Assembly: GCA_027076245.1 (NCBI GenBank)
Contig: JALTKC010000481.1
Location: 1 to 11,091, forward strand
Length of the DNA: 11,091 nucleotides
Origin: Gammaproteobacteria bacterium
Lineage (GTDB): Bacteria; Pseudomonadota; Gammaproteobacteria; GRL18
Direction: 5' to 3'
Positions 1-6,743 of this stretch are shown here, piece after piece. Within the stretch, counting starts at the first letter, position 1; every line of letters starts with the position of its first letter. Position numbers and translations under genes: made by a program. Under the pieces are notes generated by a model that was not told where the DNA came from, made no database searches, and saw nothing but the letters and a program-made list of their open reading frames with translations.

Positions 1-1
1 G

Positions 2-1084
2 GAATATACTGCCAGTATAGACAAGCTTAAAGAGTGTAATGTCTATGTGGTTACTGTGCCCACACCGATTGATAAAAGCAAAAATCCGGATTTAACCCCC
101 TTAATCAAGGCCAGTGCCATGCTGGGTAAGGTTGTTTCCAAAGGTGATGTCATTATTTATGAATCCACGGTTTATCCGGGCGCAACGGAAGAAGTCTGTA
201 TCCCTGAGGTGGAAAAGGCTTCCGGTCTGACCTTTAATAAGGATTTTTATGCCGGTTACAGCCCCGAGCGGATCAATCCTGGCGACAAGGAACACCGTGT
301 CACCAACATTTTAAAAGTAACCTCCGGTTCAACACCGGAAATTGCTGACTATGTGGACAGCCTCTATCAGAGTGTTATTACCGCAGGTACCCATAAAGCC
401 AGCAGTATTAGAGTGGCAGAAGCGGCCAAGGTCATTGAAAACACCCAGCGGGACGTCAATATTGCCCTGATTAACGAACTTTCCCTAATTTTTAACCGTC
501 TGGGTATTGATACCGAAGAAGTGTTAAAAGCCGCCGGCACCAAGTGGAATTTCCTGCCGTTTCGTCCCGGGCTGGTAGGCGGACATTGTATTGGCGTTGA
601 CCCTTATTACCTGACTCACAAGGCTCAGGAAATTGGCTATAACCCGGAAATGATCCTGGCCGGACGTCGCTTAAATGACAATATGGGGCCTTATGTAGTA
701 TCCGAAGTCATTAAACTGATGCTGAAAAAGCGGATCCATATTGCCGAAGCCAATGTTCTTATTATGGGACTGACCTTTAAGGAAAACTGCCCGGACTTAA
801 GAAATACCCGGGTTGTGGATATGGTAGATGAGCTAAACCAGTATGGTGCCAATATTGATGTTTATGATCCCTGGGTGGATAAGGTGGAAGCTGAGCATGA
901 ATACAATATTACCCCAATAGATAAACTGGAAAACAATAAATATGATGCCATTATCCTGGCCGTTTCTCACGATCAGTTTAAGGACATGGGTGCCGAAGCC
1001 ATTCATAAACTGGGTAAGGATAATCATGTACTGTTTGATATCAAGTACTTACTGAAAGCCGATGAAGTGGATGGAAGATTATAA
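2..1084 (+). CDS. tviB: UDP-N-acetylhexosamine 6-dehydrogenase, TviB/WbpO type (5' partial)
   Basis: Nucleotide-sugar dehydrogenase that oxidises C6 of UDP-GlcNAc or UDP-GalNAc to the uronic acid with two NAD+, in the cytoplasm, for polysaccharide synthesis. The reading frame is open from the first bases of the window, so the gene begins upstream. About 360 residues are visible, against roughly 425 in TviB/WbpO, so about 65 N-terminal residues with the GxGxxG NAD motif are missing. Visible signatures are VVTVPTP, ESTVYPGATEE, the YSPERINPGD segment, an AEAAKVIENTQRDVNIAL helix, and GGHCIGVDPYYL with the catalytic Cys at codon 587-589. The C-terminal UDP-binding domain carries LTFKENCPDLRNTRV. 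The stop overlaps the next start (TAATG), which indicates translational coupling to the epimerase. Family assignment is firm. Whether it prefers the Glc or Gal epimer is inferred from the neighbour. Confidence 0.93.
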   Translation, partial: EYTASIDKLKECNVYVVTVPTPIDKSKNPDLTPLIKASAMLGKVVSKGDVIIYESTVYPGATEEVCIPEVEKASGLTFNKDFYAGYSPERINPGDKEHRVTNILKVTSGSTPEIADYVDSLYQSVITAGTHKASSIRVAEAAKVIENTQRDVNIALINELSLIFNRLGIDTEEVLKAAGTKWNFLPFRPGLVGGHCIGVDPYYLTHKAQEIGYNPEMILAGRRLNDNMGPYVVSEVIKLMLKKRIHIAEANVLIMGLTFKENCPDLRNTRVVDMVDELNQYGANIDVYDPWVDKVEAEHEYNITPIDKLENNKYDAIILAVSHDQFKDMGAEAIHKLGKDNHVLFDIKYLLKADEVDGRL

Positions 1085-2118
1085 TGTCAGCCTATACCGA
1101 ACAACTTGAACAGCTCAGACAGAACCCAAAAACCTGGCTGGTGACCGGTGTGGCCGGTTTTATCGGCTCCAACCTGCTGGAAACCTTATTAAGCAATAAT
1201 CAGCAGGTGGTCGGACTGGATAATTTTTCAACCGGGCATCATCATAACCTGGAGCAGGTGAAAGCCGCAGTGACTGAGCCGCAGTGGGCATCCTTTCGTT
1301 TAATAGAAGGTGATATCCGCAACTTAGACATCTGCGAAGAAGCCTGTAAGGGCGTGGACTATGTGTTACATCAGGCGGCTTTAGGCTCGGTACCGCGTTC
1401 CATTGAAGATCCCATTACCACTAATGAGAACAATATCAGCGGTTACCTGAATATGCTGGTGGCGGCTAAAAATGCCGACGTGTCCCGTTTTGTGTATGCG
1501 GCCTCCAGCTCTACTTATGGCGATCACCCCGATTTGCCCAAAGTAGAGGATAAAATCGGCAAGCCTTTATCCCCGTATGCGGTAACCAAGGTGGTTAATG
1601 AACTGTACGCTGATGTATTTGCCAAAACCTATGACTTTAAAACCATAGGTCTGCGTTATTTTAATATTTTTGGCAGACGCCAGGACCCCATGGGGGCTTA
1701 TGCCGCGGTGATCCCTAAGTGGGTAGCCGCTATTCTCTCCGGTGATACCGTCTATATTAATGGTGACGGCGAAACCAGCCGGGATTTTTGCTATATTGAA
1801 AACGTCATGCAGATGAACATTCTCTCTGCCACCACTCAGAATCCAGAGGCGGTAAACCAGGTTTATAATGTGGCCCTTAACCACCGCACCTCCTTAAATG
1901 AACTGTTCCATTTTATCCAGGATAAACTCAGAGCCAGGATACCGGAGCTGAAAGAAACCCAGCCGGTTTACCGGGATTTTCGTGCCGGCGATGTGCGTCA
2001 TTCCCAGGCTGATATTTCCAAAGCCCAGAACCTGCTGGGTTATGAGCCAACGCATGTGATAGATGAAGGACTTGAAGAAGCTATGGACTGGTATGTGAAT
2101 GATTTAAAGCAGCATTAA
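1084..2118 (+). CDS. tviC: UDP-N-acetylglucosamine 4-epimerase, TviC/WbpP type
   Basis: Extended short-chain dehydrogenase/reductase that interconverts the C4 epimers of UDP-GlcNAc or its uronic acid, using tightly bound NAD. At 344 aa it has the usual TviC/WbpP length. Visible parts are the NAD motif GVAGFIG (residues 22-28), the acidic residue of GLDNF (D46), HQAALGSVPRS (96-106), the catalytic serines in AASSSTYGDHP (139-149) and YxxxK in SPYAVTK (Y165, K169). GLRYFNIFGRRQDP and INGDGETSRDFCYI follow as substrate-binding segments. The long N-terminal extension before the Rossmann fold and GSVPRS are typical of the WbpP subgroup rather than of GalE. The start overlaps the stop of the dehydrogenase by one base. 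The pair corresponds to tviB-tviC and wbpO-wbpP, which make UDP-GalNAcA. It appears to be the last gene of the polysaccharide operon, since an AT-rich gap with its own promoter follows. Confidence 0.94.
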   Translation: MSAYTEQLEQLRQNPKTWLVTGVAGFIGSNLLETLLSNNQQVVGLDNFSTGHHHNLEQVKAAVTEPQWASFRLIEGDIRNLDICEEACKGVDYVLHQAALGSVPRSIEDPITTNENNISGYLNMLVAAKNADVSRFVYAASSSTYGDHPDLPKVEDKIGKPLSPYAVTKVVNELYADVFAKTYDFKTIGLRYFNIFGRRQDPMGAYAAVIPKWVAAILSGDTVYINGDGETSRDFCYIENVMQMNILSATTQNPEAVNQVYNVALNHRTSLNELFHFIQDKLRARIPELKETQPVYRDFRAGDVRHSQADISKAQNLLGYEPTHVIDEGLEEAMDWYVNDLKQH

Positions 2119-2200
2119 CGGGTATGATTTACTGTCAGTATATTTTACATATTTAAAAAAATAGACGGATAAAAAAACTACAATTAAAATTAACCTATTG

Positions 2201-2225
2201 TTTTAAAATGGTTATTTTAAAATGG
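2201..2225 (+). repeat. tandem 11-bp direct repeat overlapping the -24 element
   Basis: TTTTAAAATGG occurs at 2201-2211 and again at 2215-2225, with a 14-bp period. The second copy ends in the GG of the proposed sigma-54 -24 box. It may be an activator or IHF-type AT-rich site, or a local duplication. The function is not shown by the sequence. Confidence 0.6.
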
Positions 2226-2239
2226 CTTAATTGTTGCTT
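2223..2239 (+). promoter_or_regulatory. candidate sigma-54 (RpoN) -24/-12 promoter of the PEP-CTERM gene
   Basis: TGGC at 2223-2226 and TTGCTT at 2234-2239 place GG (2224-2225) and GC (2236-2237) exactly 10 bases apart, as required for RpoN. The -12 box fits the consensus TTGCW well; the -24 box matches TGGC but not the following AC. Transcription would begin near 2249, leaving a leader of about 56 nt before the ATG at 2305. In exosortase loci the PrsK/PrsR two-component system (PrsR is NtrC-like) works with RpoN on PEP-CTERM genes, which supports the call. The activator site has not been identified. Confidence 0.65.
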
Positions 2240-2304
2240 GTTTAAAAGCAAGTTATTAACATTTTGTTAAATGTGAATGCATTTTTTTGAGGTAGAGGTA
2301 TCAA

Positions 2305-3081
2305 ATGAAAAAATCACTGATTAAAGCCCTGTTTGGAGCTATAGGCACATCTCTAGTAATAATGTCATCACCTGTTCAGGCCGCTTTCAGCTGGAATGCT
2401 AGTGGCGGGCAATGTGGTGTGGATTTTTCATGTAATCGTTCAGCTACCGTAAATGGGACAAACATCAATGTCTCAGTTACAGGCTTACAGGCCAATGATA
2501 TTAATACGGCGTTGTCAACGGCAAGGGTAAATGTCTGGAGTGGTCTGGCTGTACAGGCTAGTGATGAAACTTATGGTGATGTTCCTGAACATGCAACAGA
2601 TGCTAATGGGAAAAAAGAATCGCTGTTATTTTCATTTTCTAAAGCAGTAGCTCTAACTCAAATTACCATGGGCTGGATTGGTGGCTATAATGGTAATGCA
2701 GATGCAGATTTCTCGTTATTACGCTATACCGGAACGGGTTCTTCAGATGTTATAGGTAAAAGTTATCAGGATCTCACTGACTCTGGAAGCTGGGAACTGG
2801 TTGGAAATTCCTTATACAGTGGTGGTTATACAGATGGCAGTGGAAGTACTGCTAATGTCAACGCTTCAGGAAAAAGTTCAAGCTTATGGCTAGTTGCTGC
2901 ATTAAATGGTGCATATTGGTCGAACAGTAATTATATTGGTAATGACTTCTTTAAGTTAGAATCCCTTGCGGCTACTTATACACCTCCTCCTCCTCCAGGT
3001 GTCCCAGAACCATCAACACTGGCTTTGATGACATTGTCTTTTGCCGCGTTTGGTTTTACTCGACGTAAAAAAAGAGTTTAG
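2305..3081 (+). CDS. PEP-CTERM sorting-domain surface protein (XDP1-like)
   Basis: Exported protein with a C-terminal exosortase sorting signal. Residues 1-26 form a Sec signal peptide (basic MKKS start, hydrophobic core, PVQA cleavage site). The body (27-226) is rich in Ser, Gly, Asn and Thr and probably beta-structured, with an early pair of cysteines (QCGVDFSC). A PPPPPG linker (227-232) leads into VPEPST, a hydrophobic segment and the basic tail RRKKRV, the classic PEP-CTERM tripartite signal cut by exosortase (EpsH/XrtA). The motif order SGLAV, SLLFSFSKAVALTQITMGW, LLRYTG, GSWELVGN, SLWLVAA and NDFFKLESL resembles the exosortase-dependent surface protein XDP1 family; that subfamily call is from memory and less certain. 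A Shine-Dalgarno (GAGGT at 2295-2299) lies 5 nt before the ATG. The gene is visibly more AT-rich than the polysaccharide genes before it and has its own sigma-54-like promoter. It probably contributes to the exopolysaccharide matrix or floc surface. Confidence 0.9.
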   Translation: MKKSLIKALFGAIGTSLVIMSSPVQAAFSWNASGGQCGVDFSCNRSATVNGTNINVSVTGLQANDINTALSTARVNVWSGLAVQASDETYGDVPEHATDANGKKESLLFSFSKAVALTQITMGWIGGYNGNADADFSLLRYTGTGSSDVIGKSYQDLTDSGSWELVGNSLYSGGYTDGSGSTANVNASGKSSSLWLVAALNGAYWSNSNYIGNDFFKLESLAATYTPPPPPGVPEPSTLALMTLSFAAFGFTRRKKRV

Positions 3082-3128
3082 GCTTTTTAAAGTAAAGTGT
3101 AAAAAAAACTGACATTTTTCATTTGAAT

Positions 3129-3155
3129 AAAAAACCCCGTTTTCTGGGGTTTTTT
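3129..3155. terminator. bidirectional intrinsic terminator between the PEP-CTERM gene and prsT
   Basis: Six A then CCCC (3129-3138) and GGGG then six T (3146-3155) form a perfect 10-bp stem around a 7-base loop. Read on either strand, a GC core is followed by a T run, so it can end both convergent genes. It lies 47 bases after the PEP-CTERM stop and 8 bases from the prsT stop. Confidence 0.92.
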
Positions 3156-3163
3156 ATTGCCTG

Positions 3164-5971
3164 TTATTTTATTTGTGCAGTAAGCTTTTTCTTCAGTTCT
3201 CTGGCATCTTCTATACCATTAAAGTCCTGTCCTGATTTAAGTAACAGCTTTAATTCCTTTAAAGCTTCTTTATCCCTGTCCAGTTGATGTAAGGCTACTG
3301 CAATATGGTAGCGAATTTCCGGGCTATCGCCCAGGCGAAAATGTGCTTCACGTAAATAACTCAGGCCCTGTGAGGGATCACCACTTTGAACCAGCAACCA
3401 GCCCAGGGTGTCATTAATCGCTGGATTATCAGGAGCCAGTTTATACGCTTTTCTGGCTGTTTTTAAGGCACGCGGATCCTGGTTTAAAGCATAAATATTG
3501 GCCAGGTTATTTAATAGATAAGCGTTATCCGGTGACTGTCTAAGTATAATTTCAAGATTTTGTTGTGCCGCAACCAGATCGCCCTGCTGGAACTTGCTTT
3601 GTACCAGTGCATATCTGGCCTGCTGATCGTCTGGATGTGTTTTTAACCATTGCTCAAGAAGTAAGGCCGCTTCATTAGGCTTGCGGTTACTGACCATAGC
3701 CTGGTATAAATTTAACAAATTCGTAGTATTTACTTCACGCTGGAAAGCCTGCTGATATTCTTGTTCTGCAGCTTCCGGCTGGCCTGAGTGCATGAGTACA
3801 TCACCTGTCAGTCGAAAAGCATCGGCCAGTTCAGGGTGTGTGGTTTTTATTTCCTTGGCCAGATCACTTGCGTATTGAATCTGACCATCCTGCAGTAAGG
3901 ATTCTGTCAGTATTATTTGTGCCGGCAGGTAGTTGGGGCGGTAATGCAGGGAGAGGCTCATGGTTTTTATGGCATCTTTTAAAAATCCGGCCTGTAATTC
4001 AGCTCGGGCTATTCTAAAAAAAGCTTCGCCATTGGTGAGTGCGATGTCTTTCATATGTTTAAAGGCCAGCCTGGCATCATCAGGCTGGCCTGCCGCCAGT
4101 GAGGTTGATACAACGGTTAACAGCACATCCATATTTTTTGGAGCCAGCTCCTGTGTTTCTTCGGCCAGCTGAAAGGCTTCTTTATATTGAGCGTCACGGC
4201 TGTAAAGATTAATTAAATAAAGTCGGGTTTGTACCTGTTCGCGATCCAGTCGTAATGTTTGTTTCATTAATGAAATGGCTTTTGTGAAATTACCCTGAGC
4301 TTCATAGACCCGGGCCAGTTCCATCATGGTAGCAGTATGTTCAGGATGTTGTTTTAAAATGGCCTGATAATGGGCTTTAGCCTGTTCTGCTTTACCCTGG
4401 GCCAGAAGTAATTTACCCTGATTAATTTGTGCAATAATAAAGTCAGGGTTTATTTTAATCGCTCGTTTAAAATATTCTCCTGCTCTGGAATAATTGCCGC
4501 TGGCGGCTTCAATTGAGCCGGCCCAGTTTAAAAACACACTATTGTCCGGTTCTTTTGCAGACAGTTCTTCTGCCAGTTGCCGGGCTTTATCCAGTTGACC
4601 CAGCTTGTAATAAACCAGGGCGAGTACCATACCTGTAGCAGTCTGCCTGTTGTCCTGTTTATAAATATTTTCTAATTCAGTGAGGGCCTGTCTGGAATCT
4701 CCGCTATTAAGATAGCCAAGGGCCAGGTCTGTGCGGATGTCAGCCTGCTGATAACTGAACACAGCGGCTTTTTCCAGTAATTGAACGGCTAAATCAGGCT
4801 TATCGTTGTACATATAGGCATTACCCAGTAAAGCCAGTAGCCGGGGATCATCTGGTGCAAAGTTTAAGGCGGGTTTTAAGACCTCCAGAGCTTTTTCATA
4901 TTCTCTTTGTTCAAGGTAAATGCTACCGAGAATTTTTCGGGCACCGACCTGTTGAGGATATTTTTTTACAAACAGATCCAGATAATTGATAGCCTGTTCA
5001 TATTGTTTCAAGTCATAAAAAACCATACCGGCCAGAAGGAGTAAAGTACGGTTATTATTGATTACGGTAGGATTCATCTCGCTTAGGATGCCGGCGGCTT
5101 CCTGAGTGGCTTTTAATGCCTCCTTAGACTTACCTTCACGCAATAATAAAATAGCATCCAGATAGATTGAGCGGGGTTCAAATTTATATTCCTCACGGAT
5201 ATTATTGATGGCTTTATGTGCTTCTTCCCGGTTATCCAGGTCAAGTAAAATACCAACCCGGGCCAGTTGGGCATCCAGATTTTTATCATCCAGCTCAATG
5301 GCTTTGGTGTATTCATTAAGTGCCTGTTGTAAATCACCCTTTAAATGGCTGATAGAGGCTTTAACACTCCAGACACTGGCTTGATCGGCATCCAGTTGTT
5401 CCGCTTTTATCAGCATTTCTCGGGCGGCTGCTAATTTGCCCTGGTGTATTAAAACCAGAGCTGTGCCAGCTACGGCATCGGCAGTTAAATGTATTTCCTG
5501 GGCCTGTTTAAAAGCTTCTGCCGCCTGCTCTATATGCCCTAGTTTTAAATGGGCATTGCCGATATAAATCAGTAATTCACTTTGAATGTCAGCAGGCAGA
5601 CCGTTAATATTAATGTTTTTAATCAGTGTCTGGTATTTGTACTGCATATAATACGCCTGGGCTAAAGACGGCAGGGTAAGAGCGGGATCGGCTCCCAGTA
5701 CATTGGCATTTAACAGCTCAGATTCGGCATTAATTGGCTGACCGTTTTTAAGATAACTTTTTCCTAATAGTACCCGGGCAGGCAGCATGTTGGCATCAGC
5801 TTTAAGGACATTTTTTAATTGAATAATTGCCCCCTCAATATCATCCTTATTTAAACGAATAACAGCATCTTCATAAAGTTCGGCTGTTTTATTAGACTCA
5901 GCCAGTAAAGTTAGGGGGGAAGAGAGAGCCAGAATAAGGAGTAAAATAAAGGGTATTCTGAAAATATACAT
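3164..5971 (-). CDS. prsT: PEP-CTERM system TPR-repeat protein PrsT
   Basis: Large secreted TPR protein of the PrsT family (TIGR02917 type), found with exosortase A and exopolysaccharide loci and presumed to be an envelope scaffold for EPS or protein assembly. The product is about 935 aa, near the family's usual size. Residues after the signal are tetratricopeptide repeats along the whole length, with recurring motifs such as ARVLLGKSYLKNGQ, LAQAYYMQYKY, IAQINQGKLLLAQGKAEQA and LLNNLANIYALNQDP. The N-terminus is a clear export signal ending LTLLAES, but there is no cysteine: family members are usually lipoproteins, whereas this one looks like a signal peptidase I substrate. I chose the ATG at 5971, about 10 nt from an AGG. 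A TTG at 5977 would add two residues but sits only 4 nt from that AGG. The gene converges on the PEP-CTERM gene and shares its terminator. No sigma-54 site was found upstream. Confidence 0.92.
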   Translation of the reverse strand: MYIFRIPFILLLILALSSPLTLLAESNKTAELYEDAVIRLNKDDIEGAIIQLKNVLKADANMLPARVLLGKSYLKNGQPINAESELLNANVLGADPALTLPSLAQAYYMQYKYQTLIKNININGLPADIQSELLIYIGNAHLKLGHIEQAAEAFKQAQEIHLTADAVAGTALVLIHQGKLAAAREMLIKAEQLDADQASVWSVKASISHLKGDLQQALNEYTKAIELDDKNLDAQLARVGILLDLDNREEAHKAINNIREEYKFEPRSIYLDAILLLREGKSKEALKATQEAAGILSEMNPTVINNNRTLLLLAGMVFYDLKQYEQAINYLDLFVKKYPQQVGARKILGSIYLEQREYEKALEVLKPALNFAPDDPRLLALLGNAYMYNDKPDLAVQLLEKAAVFSYQQADIRTDLALGYLNSGDSRQALTELENIYKQDNRQTATGMVLALVYYKLGQLDKARQLAEELSAKEPDNSVFLNWAGSIEAASGNYSRAGEYFKRAIKINPDFIIAQINQGKLLLAQGKAEQAKAHYQAILKQHPEHTATMMELARVYEAQGNFTKAISLMKQTLRLDREQVQTRLYLINLYSRDAQYKEAFQLAEETQELAPKNMDVLLTVVSTSLAAGQPDDARLAFKHMKDIALTNGEAFFRIARAELQAGFLKDAIKTMSLSLHYRPNYLPAQIILTESLLQDGQIQYASDLAKEIKTTHPELADAFRLTGDVLMHSGQPEAAEQEYQQAFQREVNTTNLLNLYQAMVSNRKPNEAALLLEQWLKTHPDDQQARYALVQSKFQQGDLVAAQQNLEIILRQSPDNAYLLNNLANIYALNQDPRALKTARKAYKLAPDNPAINDTLGWLLVQSGDPSQGLSYLREAHFRLGDSPEIRYHIAVALHQLDRDKEALKELKLLLKSGQDFNGIEDARELKKKLTAQIK

Positions 5972-6077
5972 ATACAATTTACCTGATAGTTTTAAAAGAG
6001 CTGTTAATTAAGCTGTGTACCCACTCTTATTTAAATATACGGAACCAGTTGCCATAGCTTAGCTCACATTGTTTTAT

Positions 6078-6122
6078 AAAACACGCTTTGCTATATACTT
6101 ATTATATAGCAAAGCGTGTTTT
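6078..6122. repeat. perfect inverted repeat, 20-bp arms with a 5-base loop
   Basis: The arms at 6078-6097 and 6103-6122 are exact reverse complements around CTTAT (6098-6102). The outer half is AAAACACGCTTTGC and the inner part TATATA. A 12-bp palindrome, GTTTTATAAAAC (6071-6082), overlaps the left arm, so AAAAC could pair with either partner. The arms end in A and T runs as in a bidirectional terminator, but neither neighbouring gene is transcribed into it as its 3' end. Alternatives are a large operator, a structured 5' leader of prsT, a small RNA, or a miniature mobile repeat. Confidence 0.85.
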
Positions 6123-6366
6123 GCAAGTGACTAAGGTTAGTTATTACCTTAAGTTTCTGGTTTCTATGTTTTAAATTCCTGTTGTCATTGCTTCCTGTCA
6201 AGTATACCGTTGTTCCTGTTGCGTGCCAGACTCTGGTCACCCATTCAATGGATTTTTATCGGTATGGGTATTTTGTAAACAGGGTGTTGGAAAGTTATAC
6301 AGTTTAAGGTTTTTTCAGGCAGCCTTAAAATAAAATCCCTATGATATTATTGATTTTTTGATTAGT

Positions 6367-6382
6367 TGGTGCTTTATTTGCA
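6367..6382 (+). promoter_or_regulatory. candidate sigma-54 (RpoN) -24/-12 promoter of the small ORF
   Basis: TGGTGC starting at 6367 and TTTGCA ending at 6382 set GG (6368-6369) and GC (6380-6381) exactly 10 bases apart. The -12 TTGCA is a consensus match; the -24 box matches at TGG and at the later C. The predicted start near 6393 leaves a leader of about 58 nt before the TTG at 6451, almost the same geometry as at the PEP-CTERM gene. An AT-rich stretch follows (TATATAAAG). A weaker sigma-70 reading of this stretch (TTGATT then TATATA, 19-bp spacer) is possible. Confidence 0.5.
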
Positions 6383-6450
6383 TATATAAAGCATATAAAC
6401 AATTTTAAGCATCAAACTTGACTAGTTTGGACAACTATTAAGGAAAAAAA

Positions 6451-6624
6451 TTGAGTATGCAGTCTTCACAAAATGATCGGCGTAAAAATACCCAGGATGT
6501 TTCGTTTCCTTTAAGGGATAGTGATGGGCATATCGTGCAGGCTGAACGCAGAAGCGGTAATGATCGCCGGCGTAATCGACGTAAAACCGATGTGGCCGGT
6601 GAAATTCTGGGTATTCTCCATTAA
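6451..6624 (+). CDS. small Arg-rich hypothetical protein
   Basis: Short frame not assigned to a known function: 57 aa from a TTG start at 6451, or 55 aa from the ATG at 6457. AAGGA (6440-6444) lies 6 nt before the TTG and 12 nt before the ATG, which favours TTG. The product is hydrophilic with no signal peptide or membrane segment. It contains NDRRKN near the start, FPLRDSDGHIVQ, then a densely basic ERRSGNDRRRNRRKTD block, and ends in the hydrophobic VAGEILGILH. The ERRSG-x-DRR pattern recurs in short proteins and protein tails of Proteobacteria as I remember them, without a settled role. The highly charged middle suggests nucleic acid, polyanion or protein-partner binding, which is speculation. 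Its sigma-54-type promoter hints at co-regulation with the PEP-CTERM gene. No terminator separates it from the next gene. Confidence 0.6.
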   Translation: MSMQSSQNDRRKNTQDVSFPLRDSDGHIVQAERRSGNDRRRNRRKTDVAGEILGILH

Positions 6625-6637
6625 TTAAGCTAAATAA

Positions 6638-6668
6638 TTGACGCATCCCCCTGCTTCATAAGTATAAT
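6638..6668 (+). promoter_or_regulatory. candidate sigma-70 promoter of the yhcC-kdsCBD operon
   Basis: TTGACG (6638-6643, five of six consensus bases) and a perfect TATAAT (6663-6668) are separated by 19 bases, slightly long. Transcription would begin around 6675, giving a leader of about 69 nt before the ATG at 6744. It is the best sigma-70 match upstream of the operon and lies directly after the small ORF stop. Confidence 0.55.
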
Positions 6669-6743
6669 ACAGGCTGATTTATTCTTGCCTGGATTATCAT
6701 ATCTAATGCGACTGTATTTTTTTTTATACTGCTGTTTATCTTC

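Larger units (their letters stand above)
5972..6450. other. long divergent intergenic region (prsT / small ORF)
   Basis: About 480 bases without a convincing gene, between prsT (minus) and the small plus-strand frame. It holds a long perfect palindrome (6078-6122), a short inverted repeat TAAGGT/ACCTTA (6132-6137 and 6146-6151), three copies of TTCCTGT (starting at 6176, 6192 and 6213) and a sigma-54-like promoter at 6367-6382. No consensus sigma-70 promoter for prsT could be picked with confidence. The concentration of palindromes and short repeats suggests a regulatory region. Confidence 0.6.

Noticed and set aside
1567..1884. Antisense 105-codon open frame inside the epimerase gene
   Set aside because: It lies wholly opposite a well-conserved coding sequence and shows no recognisable motif or ribosome site.
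2130..2140. Palindrome TACTGTCAGTA as an activator site for the PEP-CTERM promoter
   Set aside because: The arms are only 5 bp and I found no convincing second copy upstream of the other sigma-54-like site.
6078..6122. Palindrome as a CRISPR repeat or insertion-sequence end
   Set aside because: There is only one unit, with no spacer-repeat periodicity, no transposase gene and no obvious target duplication.
5978..6240. A sigma-54 promoter for prsT on the minus strand
   Set aside because: I checked the GC dinucleotides for a CC 10 bases further on and found no suitable pair.
6224..6337. Plus-strand frame of about 37 codons starting at a GTG
   Set aside because: No Shine-Dalgarno, no motif, and it lies within the probable regulatory region.
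6418..6441. TTGACT plus TATTAA as a sigma-70 promoter for the small ORF
   Set aside because: The spacer is only 12 bases and the -10 would overlap the ribosome binding site.
6422..6646. Minus-strand 74-codon frame opposite the small Arg-rich gene
   Set aside because: The plus strand has the ribosome site (AAGGA), the promoter-like element and the coherent repeated basic motif; the minus frame has none of these.
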